DNA of 64,000 nucleotides from Brevibacterium epidermidis NBRC 14811 (GTDB taxonomy: Bacteria > Actinomycetota > Actinomycetes > Actinomycetales > Brevibacteriaceae). The notes under the pieces were generated by a model that made no database searches, was not told the origin of the DNA, and saw only the letters and a program-made list of their open reading frames with translations. The DNA is taken from contig NZ_BCSJ01000006.1 of the NCBI RefSeq assembly GCF_001570805.1, positions 62,001-126,000 on the forward strand. Direction: 5' to 3'. The translations under genes and the position numbers were made by a program. This document shows positions 52,298-60,279 of the stretch, in pieces (positions within the stretch are counted from its first letter, which is position 1; each line of letters begins with the position of its first letter).

Positions 52298-52885
52298 ATG
52301 TCACAGCGCGCATTCCACCGTCCCGTTCCCTTGTCCGACCTCGACTCCGTCGGCGCCGTCGACGATCCCGTCGCCCGTTCGGAGACTTCGCACGCGACCG
52401 CGGCACTGCTGCTCGGCGATTCCGAGGGCAACCGCGACGAGGCTGCCACCAGGCGCTTCGTCGAACTCGCTGATGACATCGGCTTCGAAATCATCGCCGA
52501 GATGTGGTCCGCCGCCCCCGCCGTCTCCGCACCCGGCGCACTATGGCGCCTCTACGCCCTGCGCCAATGGATCAAGTCCGCGCCCCGCGAACTCTCCGAG
52601 ATGTTCGCCGACGGCCAACGCCGAGTCACCGAAGGCATCGGCTACGACGAGATCCTCGCCGGCGTCGAACTGCCCGCCGGACCCGACGAGGTGGCCCACG
52701 CCATCGACGAGATCCTCGTCGGCGCCTTCCGTGGCGACGTCGTCATCGCACTGCTGCGCGCCGCCGCCTTCGTCGGCATCTGCGCGGCTGGCACCGACAA
52801 CCACGACACCGGCACCCGCCTGCGCCAACTCTCCCAAGACCTGTCCGACGCCGCAGTCGTCCATCGCCGATGCGGCCTCGACTGA
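52298..52885 (+). CDS. Conserved actinobacterial hypothetical protein
   Basis: 195 aa. It opens with HRPVPLSDLDSVGAVDDPVARSETSHATAALLLGD, a conserved actinobacterial start, and continues as a mostly helical soluble protein with the block WRLYALRQWIKSAPRELSEMFADG and a final FVGICAAGTDNHDTGTRLRQLS. Homologues have been mislabelled as RNA polymerase beta subunits in some genomes, but nothing here supports that. No catalytic motif is seen. A possible -10 (TAAACT, 52283-52288) lies 9 nt before the ATG without a Shine-Dalgarno. Confidence 0.65.
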   Translation: MSQRAFHRPVPLSDLDSVGAVDDPVARSETSHATAALLLGDSEGNRDEAATRRFVELADDIGFEIIAEMWSAAPAVSAPGALWRLYALRQWIKSAPRELSEMFADGQRRVTEGIGYDEILAGVELPAGPDEVAHAIDEILVGAFRGDVVIALLRAAAFVGICAAGTDNHDTGTRLRQLSQDLSDAAVVHRRCGLD

Positions 52886-53223
52886 TCATCGGATCGTAAG
52901 TCCTCCCCTCGCCGAGGCGGCCCTGACCGACCGCATGAGCGCAGTTCCAGCCCGCTGATATTCCCACCCGGCCCCGTTCTCGACTGTGAGATTTTCAACG
53001 GACGGAAAGGCCGCCTCGGCGGTGGATTCATGAGTATGAGCGAGTATCGTAGGGGGTGGCCTTCGGGCCACCGGACGCTGGATCGCTGAAGCCCCGGGCT
53101 CCAAATTCAGCCGCTTCGAGCGGCCTTCCGCCGAGAGGCGCTCTCGGTCCAGTGTCCGGCACATATCATTGAGGCATCATGCACATTCGTCCGGCTTGTC
53201 CGGGCCCCGGGCAGGAGGAGCGC
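52886..53223. other. Intergenic region with motif copies and a tetraloop hairpin
   Basis: 338 bp without a convincing gene. It holds two copies of the recurrent GCCGAGGCGG decamer (52911-52920 forward, 53011-53020 reverse) and a perfect hairpin, GGTGGCC-TTCG-GGCCACC (53055-53072), with a stable TTCG tetraloop. GCAGGAGGAG at 53211-53220 is the ribosome site of the next gene. Confidence 0.5.
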
Positions 53224-53844
53224 ATGCGGCTCAAGCGGGTACCGCAGGACAAGGTGTTCTACGAGCGGTTGTCCGATCTCGTCTCTCAGATGCGGCAGTG
53301 CAACCTGGTGCTCGCCGAACTCTCCGGAATCGAAATCAGCGAACGACGCGATGTCGCTGACCGCCTCCGCGAGATCGGGGACAAAGCCGATGAAGACATG
53401 GGCGCAATGCTGCGAGCACTGCGCGAGAACTACATCACCCCGTTCGACCGCAACGATCTCTACCTGCTCAGCCACCACATGCGCGAGATCTGCCACCGGT
53501 TGCACGGAGTCGGATACGTTCTCGCTTCCGGGGCCTTCGACCCACTGCCGTCCGGCGTGCCCGAGACCCTGGCCGTGCTGTCGAACCAGACGGACCACAC
53601 CTCGCGGATGATCACGCGGCTGCCGGGCAACCTCGACCAGTGGGACTACGTCGACTCAATCAACCGTCTGACGTACCAGGTCGAGAGCCTGCAGTGGCGG
53701 ATGTCGGACGCGGTGCCGAACTCTAAACGCGGACTGACCTACATGGCGGCCGTCTCCCAACTCGGGCAGGCCTTCGTCCGCGCCGCCCACGGGTTCACCG
53801 AACTCGGCAAGGTCGTCGCAGCCATCGCGATCAAGGAGTCGTAG
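53224..53844 (+). CDS. PhoU-like DUF47 protein, Pit accessory
   Basis: 206 aa from ATG 53224, set by AGGAGG upstream (a longer start at 53179 lacks one). Entirely helical, with the E-x-x-x-D style repeats of the PhoU/DUF47 family: ERLSDLVSQMRQCNLVLAELSG, REIGDKADEDMGAMLRALRENYITPFDRNDLYLL and SHHMREICHRL, whose Asp/Glu/His pairs bind metal clusters. These proteins regulate the low-affinity phosphate transporter encoded next. It ends with TAG 3 nt before the pit GTG, an operon of two. Confidence 0.92.
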   Translation: MRLKRVPQDKVFYERLSDLVSQMRQCNLVLAELSGIEISERRDVADRLREIGDKADEDMGAMLRALRENYITPFDRNDLYLLSHHMREICHRLHGVGYVLASGAFDPLPSGVPETLAVLSNQTDHTSRMITRLPGNLDQWDYVDSINRLTYQVESLQWRMSDAVPNSKRGLTYMAAVSQLGQAFVRAAHGFTELGKVVAAIAIKES

Positions 53845-53847
53845 TCC

Positions 53848-54861
53848 GTGGAGCTGCTCCTGGCGGCAGTCGTCATCGCCGCGGTGATCTTCGCCGGCTC
53901 GAACGGATTCCACGACGCCGCTCTGACCGTCGGCAACGCGGTCGTCGGACGGGCGATGCGACCCGGGTGGGCACTCAGCCTGGCCGTCATCTTCAACTTC
54001 ATCGGCGCGCTCCTCGGCGAGGGAATCGCAATCGTCGTGGCCAACCAGATCGTGCTCTTCTCCGGTTCGGCCGACCTCATCCTCACCAGCCTCATCATCG
54101 CCTTCGTGGCGGCGACGACGTGGAGTCTGTTCACCTACTATCTGGCGCTGCCGGTGTCGTCGACCCACTGTCTCATCGGCGGTCTGCTCGGTGCGGGAAT
54201 CGTGTTCGGCTTCTCCGTCAACACCGGTGAGGCGATGGACTCCGTGGTGTGGCCGCTGGTGCTCTCACCCATCCTCGGGTTCATCCTCGCGTGGGTGCTA
54301 ACGCTCATCCTGTCGAAGTCGCTAGCTTCCACCCCGCCGAAACCGCTGTTCCGCGGCGCACGCATGGTCGACTCCGTGCTCACGGCGGCACTCTCGCTTG
54401 TTCACGGAGTCCAGGACGCGCAGAAGGTCGCGGCCTTGGTCATGGTCGGAATTCTCGCCGTCGAGGCGACTCCGCACGATGGTCTGTCCATCGTCGAGAT
54501 CTCCTGGCCGGTGCGCCTCCTGATCGCCGCGGCACTGGCTGCGGGCACCGGACTGAGCGGGTGGCGAGTGGTCCAGACGCTGTCGGTGCGCATGGTCCGC
54601 CTAGACCCTCTCAAATCCTCCATCGCCGATGGTGCGGCCACGATCCTCATGTACACCGCAGCCCTGATCATGCGGGTTCCGGTGTCACTGACCTTCGTGC
54701 TCGGTTCGTCGATCCTCGGTACCCAGTACGCCGGGCGCAAGGGCCACGCCAGAGCCCGGTACTTTATGCCGATGTTCGGCGTCTGGCTCCTGACGATCCC
54801 GGCCGCGGCACTGCTGGCAGTGGTGCTCGGGTGGATCGTCAAAGCCTCCGTCGGGCTCTGA
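53848..54861 (+). CDS. PiT family inorganic phosphate transporter
   Basis: 337 aa starting at GTG 53848. SNGFHDAALTVGNAVVGRAM is the first PiT repeat motif (usually GxNDxxN; here FHDAA) and SLVHGVQDAQKVAALVMVG the second. About ten helices are present, and YYLALPVSSTHCLIGGLLGAGIVFG is the conserved membrane loop. It imports metal-phosphate complexes with protons and is constitutive in most bacteria, complementing the high-affinity Pst system encoded 3 kb downstream. The 14-bp tandem repeat starts at its stop codon. Confidence 0.92.
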   Translation: MELLLAAVVIAAVIFAGSNGFHDAALTVGNAVVGRAMRPGWALSLAVIFNFIGALLGEGIAIVVANQIVLFSGSADLILTSLIIAFVAATTWSLFTYYLALPVSSTHCLIGGLLGAGIVFGFSVNTGEAMDSVVWPLVLSPILGFILAWVLTLILSKSLASTPPKPLFRGARMVDSVLTAALSLVHGVQDAQKVAALVMVGILAVEATPHDGLSIVEISWPVRLLIAAALAAGTGLSGWRVVQTLSVRMVRLDPLKSSIADGAATILMYTAALIMRVPVSLTFVLGSSILGTQYAGRKGHARARYFMPMFGVWLLTIPAAALLAVVLGWIVKASVGL

Positions 54862-54895
54862 CGCTCGGCCTCGGACGCTCGGCCTCGGACGCTCG
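54861..54895 (+). repeat. 14-bp tandem repeat, 2.5 copies
   Basis: ACGCTCGGCCTCGG at 54861-54874 and 54875-54888, then a partial ACGCTCG. It starts inside the stop codon of the phosphate transporter gene. Confidence 0.8.
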
Positions 54896-54945
54896 CAGGC
54901 GCCCGGGCCGAGCCCGATGAAATCACTGATCATGTGGCTGTCGAA

Positions 54946-55404
54946 TCAGCCTCGCGACTTCCGTCCGAAGACGAAACCGGTGGTGATCATGGCCGCAGCG
55001 AGCACGAAGTGCAGCCAGTTGTCGGCGGTGTTGAGGCCGACGAAGTTGCCCATCGACTCCATCGGGATCACCATCCCGTAGATCCACAGAACCGCGTAGA
55101 TGATGCCGCCGACGATGAGAAAGTTCTTCGCCAGTCCACGCGAACGCAGTCCGAGCATCCCGACGATGCCGAAGAGCAGATGGACAATGTTGTGGAGCAC
55201 CGTGACCTGGAAGAGGCCGAGCAGCGCTGCATCCGTATGGTGTCCGGCGAAGCTGATCGAGCCGAGGTTTGCGGTGATGCCCGGGACGAATCCGAGGATG
55301 CCCACGAGCAGGAAAACTGCACCGAAGAGCCCTGAGACCATCTGCACCTGCAAACGGGTGCTTCCTGAGACTGCGGGCGACTGTGACGACATCGAGATAT
55401 TCAT
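54946..55404 (-). CDS. DUF4383 membrane protein
   Basis: 152 aa. Four hydrophobic segments: MVSGLFGAVFLLVGILGFVPG, a short helix before the LFQVTVLHNIVHLLFGIVGMLG block, FLIVGGIIYAVLWIYGMV, and DNWLHFVLAAAMITTGFVFG. The His-Asn-x-x-His-Leu pattern and NTADNWLH near the end are the DUF4383 signature common in actinobacteria. Function unknown. GAAAGGA precedes the ATG. The RibD/DHFR-like gene lies upstream, separated by a strong hairpin. Confidence 0.88.
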   Translation of the reverse strand: MNISMSSQSPAVSGSTRLQVQMVSGLFGAVFLLVGILGFVPGITANLGSISFAGHHTDAALLGLFQVTVLHNIVHLLFGIVGMLGLRSRGLAKNFLIVGGIIYAVLWIYGMVIPMESMGNFVGLNTADNWLHFVLAAAMITTGFVFGRKSRG

Positions 55405-55588
55405 GACGATCCTTTCCCAAAGGTGGCTGACATGAACGATTCGGAGCAGATGCCGATTCGGATGGCCGCTGGGCGAAGTTTTTCGACAGCGACTGCATAG
55501 CTCGGTCTCCTGGGCTATTTACGCCTACCGGGAACGCTGATTGGAAGCCGAGGCAGATGCCGTCGCCGAACTGCGCGGCTGATGTTGT

Positions 55589-55646
55589 GACACGACGGAG
55601 CGCCGAGCCCAATGTGCACACAGTGGGCTCGGCGCTCCGTCGTGTC
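55589..55646. terminator. Perfect 23-bp hairpin
   Basis: Arms at 55589-55611 and 55624-55646 are exactly complementary over 23 bp (starting GACACGACGGAGCG), with a 12-nt loop containing the palindrome TGTGCACA. It lies just after the stop of the RibD/DHFR-like gene and upstream of DUF4383. It probably ends transcription but is longer and more perfect than the other terminators in the window. Confidence 0.7.
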
Positions 55647-55668
55647 TGAGATACCTCACATGGGTGGA

Positions 55669-56229
55669 TCAGCCGGCGAACGGACCGTACGTGGCCAACA
55701 GGTTTCCCTTGCTGGTGCGCTGTACGTCTTTGAGAGTCAGCCTCGTCGTCGTTCCGCCCTCGAAGAGGGACCGTCCGCTGCCGGCGACGACCGGGTGGAC
55801 GGCCACGGTCAGCTCGTCGACGAGGTTCGCCTCGACGAGCTGACGGACGACCGACATCGATCCCTCGATCGCGATCTTGCCGCCTTCGCCCGCTTTGAGC
55901 TCGCGAACGAAATCAACGAGGTCACCTTGAACGAGGGCCGAATTCTCCCACCGGAGATCCGATTGCGACAGCGTCGTCGAGGCGATGTGCTTGGGCGTCG
56001 AATTGATGAAGTCGGCGAACGGTGCGTCCTCGCCTTCTGTGTGGTTCGGCCAGTAGTTCTCCCACTCCTGATAGGTGATACGGCCGAGTATGCAGTCGTC
56101 GACTCCTCCGATGGCTGTGTTCATCCATTCGCCCATCTCCTGGTCGAAGGAGTCGAATTGGAACTTGAACGGATCGGAAGCGATCCCGTCGAGTGACTGG
56201 AACAGTGCGGCGATGACGGTGCGGGGCAT
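55669..56229 (-). CDS. Dihydrofolate reductase-like/RibD C-terminal domain protein
   Basis: 186 aa. The start MPRTVIAALFQSLDGIASDPFKFQF is typical, CILGRITYQEWENYWP carries the NADPH-site Gly-Arg, and IAIEGSMSVVRQLVEANLVDELTVAVHPVVAGSGRSLF is the nucleotide-binding C-terminal block. These stand-alone reductases are often found beside HxlR or MarR regulators; the substrate is unknown and neither folate nor riboflavin synthesis is implied. Divergent from the HxlR gene, sharing its operator region, so likely under its control. Confidence 0.88.
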   Translation of the reverse strand: MPRTVIAALFQSLDGIASDPFKFQFDSFDQEMGEWMNTAIGGVDDCILGRITYQEWENYWPNHTEGEDAPFADFINSTPKHIASTTLSQSDLRWENSALVQGDLVDFVRELKAGEGGKIAIEGSMSVVRQLVEANLVDELTVAVHPVVAGSGRSLFEGGTTTRLTLKDVQRTSKGNLLATYGPFAG

Positions 56230-56299
56230 GGTTATCTCCTCATTGAGTGTCGTACGAGCCGTTGCATCTTGTATGGGTGTGGTTCCCGAATTCTATTTC

Positions 56300-56349
56300 A
56301 GTTCAAAAAGTGAACTGTGGTTCCAATAATGAACTTAACTTGCTAGGCT
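56300..56349. promoter_or_regulatory. Operators and promoter of the HxlR/reductase pair
   Basis: Two inverted repeats lie in tandem: AGTTCA-AAAAG-TGAACT (56300-56316) and GTTC-CAATAAT-GAAC (56320-56334), about 20 bp apart. A promoter with TTCCAA (56321-56326), 17 bp and TAGGCT (56344-56349) overlaps the second repeat. TAGGCT ends 7 nt before the HxlR ATG, so the mRNA is probably leaderless and autoregulated. Confidence 0.6.
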
Positions 56350-56356
56350 GTCAAGC

Positions 56357-56998
56357 ATGAAGTCGTACGGACAGTTCTGCGGTCTGGCTCGGGCAGCCGA
56401 GGTGCTGGGGGAGCGCTGGTCGTTCATCATCCTCCGCGATCTCCTCGTCGGGCCGAAGCGCTTCAACGAGCTTCGGCAGGGAAACCCCGGCATTCCGTCG
56501 AACCTCCTGACCACACGATTGCGCGAACTCGAGGCCGCGGAGATCGTCGAGCGCAGTATTGACGGCCGCAGCGTCGTCTACCGCCTCAGCGAATACGGTT
56601 CGGATCTCGGTCCAGTGCTCATCGAACTCGGCCGCTGGGGATCACGCCGTATGGGTGAAGCGCGTGAGGGTGAGATTCCGACCGACAGTTCCTTGGCTGC
56701 CTCGCTTCTCACCTCTCGCACCGAGTCGAAGGTGCGGCCATTCAGCGTCGAGGTGACCGCCGGACCGGCAGTCGCTCACGCTGAGGTGAATGAGTCGGGC
56801 GTGGACGTGGACGAAGGCGCCGATCCGACAGCACAGCTCTTCATCAGCGGCCCGGGCCTGCGGAGTCTCCTCGCCGACGGCGATGCGGAGGCGGCCGTGG
56901 TGGCTGGAACGGTGACAGTCGATGGGGATGAGTCCCTGCTGGCTGAGTTCATCCGCGCTTTCCGCGCACCCCTCGACAGCGGCGCCAGCACCCACTAG
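56357..56998 (+). CDS. HxlR family regulator with C-terminal SCP2-like domain
   Basis: 213 aa. The winged helix (residues 1-100) has CGLARAAEVLGERWSFIILRDLL and NPGIPSNLLTTRLRELEAAEIVER, the HxlR core. The remaining 110 residues (VRPFSVEVTAGPAVAHAEVNESG to LFISGPGLRSLLADGD) resemble the sterol-carrier SCP2-like ligand domain found in a subset of actinobacterial HxlR proteins. The Cys near the N-terminus (residue 8) is at the redox-sensing position of HxlR/QorR-type regulators. It would sense a hydrophobic or reactive ligand and control the divergent reductase. Confidence 0.85.
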   Translation: MKSYGQFCGLARAAEVLGERWSFIILRDLLVGPKRFNELRQGNPGIPSNLLTTRLRELEAAEIVERSIDGRSVVYRLSEYGSDLGPVLIELGRWGSRRMGEAREGEIPTDSSLAASLLTSRTESKVRPFSVEVTAGPAVAHAEVNESGVDVDEGADPTAQLFISGPGLRSLLADGDAEAAVVAGTVTVDGDESLLAEFIRAFRAPLDSGASTH

Positions 56999-57013
56999 GC
57001 CGCTCCAACGCAA

Positions 57014-57066
57014 AGTGGTCGTTCTGGTCACGTTCCGCTGAGCAGAGTGTGACCAAAACGACCACT
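57014..57066. terminator. Long hairpin between HxlR gene and pst operon
   Basis: Arms 57014-57031 (AGTGGTCGTTCTGGTCAC) and 57049-57066 are complementary at 17 of 18 positions, with a 17-nt loop. It lies between convergent genes and ends with AT-rich bases on both strands. Confidence 0.65.
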
Positions 57067-57153
57067 GAGTGAGGCATGTTTACGCTGTTGGGCGCTTAGG
57101 CCTCCACCGCGACGAGGCGGAAGCGGAACCAGCCCGGCCGAGGAACCCTCAGA

Positions 57154-57933
57154 TCATCCGAAGCGACCGGAGATGTAGTTCTCGGTCTCTTCCTTGTCCG
57201 GGTTCGAGAAGATCGACGAGGTCTCGTTGAACTCGATGAGCTTACCGGGCTTGCCGGTGCCTGCGATGTTGAAGAACGCGGTCTTGTCGGACACGCGAGC
57301 AGCCTGCTGCATATTGTGAGTGACGATGACGACCGTGTACTTGTCCTTGAGGTCGTTGATGAGGTCCTCGATCGCCAGCGTCGAGATCGGGTCGAGAGCC
57401 GAGCACGGTTCGTCCATGAGCAGGACCTGCGGCTCGACGGCAATGGCGCGAGCGATGCACAGGCGCTGCTGCTGACCGCCGGAGAGACCCGAACCGGGCA
57501 GATTGAGACGGTCCTTGACCTCGTTCCAGAGGTTCGCGCCGCGCAGGGCACGCTCGGTGAGATCGTCGGCTTCGGTCTTCGACAGGCGTTTGTTGTTCAG
57601 ACGCACACCTGCGAGCACGTTCTCCTTGATGCTCATCGTCGGGAACGGGTTCGCCCGCTGGAAGACCATGCCGACCTCACGGCGGACGTTGACCGGGTCG
57701 ACGCCGGCGCCGTAGATGTCGTTGCCGTCCATGAGCACCTCACCGGAGACGGTGGCGCCGGGGATGACTTCGTGCATGCGGTTGAGGGTGCGCAGCACCG
57801 TGGATTTGCCGCAGCCGGAGGGGCCGATGAAGGCGGTGACGGAGCGCGGCTTGATCTGCATCTGCACGCCGTCGACGGCGCGGAAGTCGCCGTAGAAGAT
57901 GTCGAGATCCTTGATGTCGATCTGCTTGGACAT
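57154..57933 (-). CDS. pstB: Phosphate ABC transporter ATP-binding protein
   Basis: 259 aa. Walker [12 protein letters not shown], signature GLSGGQQQR, Walker [14 protein letters not shown] and switch [13 protein letters not shown] are present, with the PstB-specific [23 protein letters not shown]. It energises high-affinity phosphate import with PstA, PstC and PstS. Last gene of the reverse-strand operon, 54 bp after pstA; no phoU gene follows (the PhoU-like gene of this window belongs to the pit operon). Confidence 0.97.
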   Translation of the reverse strand: MSKQIDIKDLDIFYGDFRAVDGVQMQIKPRSVTAFIGPSGCGKSTVLRTLNRMHEVIPGATVSGEVLMDGNDIYGAGVDPVNVRREVGMVFQRANPFPTMSIKENVLAGVRLNNKRLSKTEADDLTERALRGANLWNEVKDRLNLPGSGLSGGQQQRLCIARAIAVEPQVLLMDEPCSALDPISTLAIEDLINDLKDKYTVVIVTHNMQQAARVSDKTAFFNIAGTGKPGKLIEFNETSSIFSNPDKEETENYISGRFG

Positions 57934-57987
57934 TGTGTTCCTATCCGTGGAAATGAGTGAGTCTGGAAGTCTGTGGGCAGTCGCCGG

Positions 57988-59136
57988 TCAGCGGCCGGCC
58001 TTCGGTGCGAGCACCTTCGCGATGATGCGGGCGAGCAGGTTGAGCACCATGACCAGGGCGACGAGGACGAGCGCTGCGGCCCAAGCACGTTCCGAGCTGG
58101 CCAGGGCGGCGGCACCCGGTGAGACCGGGCGCAGCTGCGAGTCGTAGATGTACGTCGGCAGCGTCGACATCCAACCGGAGAAGAGGTTCCAGTTGAGTGT
58201 CTTCGCGAACCCGGCGGTGACCATGATGGGTGCGGTCTCACCGATGACGCGGGCGATGGCGATGGTGACACCGGAGAGGATTCCCGACACCGAGGTGGGC
58301 AGAACGATCTTCACGATCGTCTTCCACTTCGGCACGCCCAGAGCGTAGGACGCCTCACGCAGGTCCATCGGCACCAGGCGGAGGATCTCCTCCGTATTGC
58401 GCACGACGATCGGGATCATCAGCACGGACAGCGCCACGGCCGCGGTGAAGCCGGTCTTCGCGATTCCGGCTGAGCCGGGCATGAGCACATTCGCGATCGT
58501 GGAGAACAGTGCGAAGGCGAACAGACCGGCGACGATCGAGGGGATTCCGGTCATCACGTCGACGAGGAAGGTGATCGCCTTGCCCAGACGGTTCTTGTTC
58601 GAGTACTCGACGAGATAGATGGCGGTGAGGACGCCGATCGGAATCGAGATGATGCAGGCGGCGAGCGTGATGAGCACGGTGCCGACGATGGCGTGGTAGA
58701 AGCCGCCGGCCAGAGTGGCCTCGCCGGCGACGTACTGCTGGTCGAGGACGCCCTTCATCCCGAGCATGGTGCGGGTGAGCAAGTCGCCGCTGATGGCGGC
58801 CCCGCCCTTGGAAGCGGTCAGCCACAGCAGTGAGATGAGGGGAACACATGCGAGGACGAACGTCGAGGTGACGATGGTGGTCGCGATCCGGTCGACGGCC
58901 TTGCGGCGCCCTTCGTAGGACGCGGAGACCGCGAAGACGGCGATCGCATTGATGAGTCCGGCGAGGACGGCGACGACGGGGATGTTGAAGCCGCCGAATG
59001 CGATGAAGCTGATGACGATCGCCACGATGATCGAGGCGACGGCGACGACCCACGGGGTGGCCTTCGGCAGCTGTTTGGAGGTCAGCTTCGCCGGTTTCGA
59101 GGCGGGCGCCTCGGTGATGGTGTTCATGGTGGTCAT
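57988..59136 (-). CDS. pstA: Phosphate ABC transporter permease
   Basis: 382 aa, longer than the 280-300 aa usual for PstA because of an N-terminal extension with three extra hydrophobic segments. The permease core includes PIGVLTAIYLVEYSNKN, FLVDVMTGIPSIVAGLFAFALF and the EAA-like loop VPMDLREASYALGVPKWKTIVKIVLPT that contacts PstB. It forms the membrane channel with PstC. It starts 5 nt after pstC ends. Confidence 0.95.
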   Translation of the reverse strand: MTTMNTITEAPASKPAKLTSKQLPKATPWVVAVASIIVAIVISFIAFGGFNIPVVAVLAGLINAIAVFAVSASYEGRRKAVDRIATTIVTSTFVLACVPLISLLWLTASKGGAAISGDLLTRTMLGMKGVLDQQYVAGEATLAGGFYHAIVGTVLITLAACIISIPIGVLTAIYLVEYSNKNRLGKAITFLVDVMTGIPSIVAGLFAFALFSTIANVLMPGSAGIAKTGFTAAVALSVLMIPIVVRNTEEILRLVPMDLREASYALGVPKWKTIVKIVLPTSVSGILSGVTIAIARVIGETAPIMVTAGFAKTLNWNLFSGWMSTLPTYIYDSQLRPVSPGAAALASSERAWAAALVLVALVMVLNLLARIIAKVLAPKAGR

Positions 59137-59141
59137 TGGTC

Positions 59142-60164
59142 TCAGCTTCCCTTCACCGAGGTGCGGGCGACGATGGCGCGGGCTCCCATGTTCACCAGCA
59201 GGGTGATGACGAAGAGCACGAGGCCGACGGTGATGAGTTCGGACAGGCGCAGTCCCGCGGCCTCGGGGAAGTTCTGCGCGATCTCGGATGCGATGGTCTG
59301 GTTGCCGCTGACGACGAGCGAAGCGGTGAGGACACCGGGCGAGAGGATCATGGCCACGGCCATGGTCTCACCGAGCGCGCGTCCGAGGCCGAGCATCGTG
59401 GCCGAGACGATTCCGGACTTGCCGAAGGGCAGCACGGCCATGCGGATCATCTCCCAGCGGGTGGCGCCGAGCGCCAGTGCCGCCTCTTCCTGCAGTCGCG
59501 GGGTCTGGAGGAAGATCTCGCGAGTCAGGGAGGTGATGATCGGCAGGATCATGATCGAGAGCACGAGCGAGGCGGTCAGCAGTGTGCGGCCGGTCTGTGA
59601 CACGGAGCCGTCTGCGGCCGGAGCGAAGATCGGAATCCAGCCGAACCACTTCGACAGCCACAGGTAGAAGCCGGTGAGGTTGCCGGCCAGAGCGATGCCC
59701 CACAGGCCGTAGACGACCGAGGGGATGGCGGCGAGGAGGTCGATGACGTAGCCGAGCACCGGGGCAAGCTTGCGCGGTGCCATATGCGTGGTGAACAGTG
59801 CGATGCCCAGCGAGAAGGGAGTCGCGACGACCAGTGCGATGGCTGCGGAGATGAGCGTGCCGATGACCAGCGGCCAGACGTAGGAGAAGAAGCCCTTGCC
59901 GCCGGTGATCTGCGAGGGATCACTGAGCTGCGCGGTGATGGTGTCCTTCGACTGTGCGAGAAGGAACAGGGCGACTCCGGCGAGGATCACCAGGATCATG
60001 ATGCCGGCGATGAGCGTGGCGGCGGAGAAGATGCGGTCGCCGGGGCGGACGACGGCCTTCTGCTGCCGAGGTGCGGGACTGCTGCTCTGCGGCTCAGTTC
60101 CGGGCTCTGGTGGGGAGTCGGGCCCTGTGGGGCCTGACTCAGTGGTCTGTGTGCTGATCGGCAC
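59142..60164 (-). CDS. pstC: Phosphate ABC transporter permease
   Basis: 340 aa from GTG 60164, with GAGGAG 5 nt before it. Six helices; PFSLGIALFTTHMAPRKLAPVLGYVIDLLAAIPSVVYGLWG is the conserved PstC block and TPRLQEEAALALGATRWEMIRMAVLP the cytoplasmic EAA loop. A Ser/Pro-rich cytoplasmic N-terminus of about 40 residues precedes the first helix. Pairs with PstA. Separated from pstS by 115 bp that include a strong hairpin. Confidence 0.95.
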   Translation of the reverse strand: MPISTQTTESGPTGPDSPPEPGTEPQSSSPAPRQQKAVVRPGDRIFSAATLIAGIMILVILAGVALFLLAQSKDTITAQLSDPSQITGGKGFFSYVWPLVIGTLISAAIALVVATPFSLGIALFTTHMAPRKLAPVLGYVIDLLAAIPSVVYGLWGIALAGNLTGFYLWLSKWFGWIPIFAPAADGSVSQTGRTLLTASLVLSIMILPIITSLTREIFLQTPRLQEEAALALGATRWEMIRMAVLPFGKSGIVSATMLGLGRALGETMAVAMILSPGVLTASLVVSGNQTIASEIAQNFPEAAGLRLSELITVGLVLFVITLLVNMGARAIVARTSVKGS

Positions 60165-60220
60165 AAGTACTCCTCATGTGACTTGTGGTGAAACCGGTGT
60201 GGTCCCACAGGCGCCGAAAA

Positions 60221-60243
60221 GCGGCGCAGGGCTTCTGCGCCGC
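60221..60243 (-). terminator. Hairpin between pstS and pstC
   Basis: GCGGCGCAG-(5 nt)-CTGCGCCGC is a perfect 9-bp stem in the pstS-pstC gap. It probably acts as a leaky terminator or RNA stabiliser, giving more of the binding protein than of the permeases. Confidence 0.6.
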
Positions 60244-60279
60244 TCTCGACTGGCTATTTCTCCAGGTCAGAAGCTGAAC

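Noticed and set aside
52886..53164. A 92-codon reverse frame in the gap before the DUF47 gene
   Set aside because: No homology that I recognise, no ribosome site, and it runs through the hairpin and motif copies; treated as non-coding.
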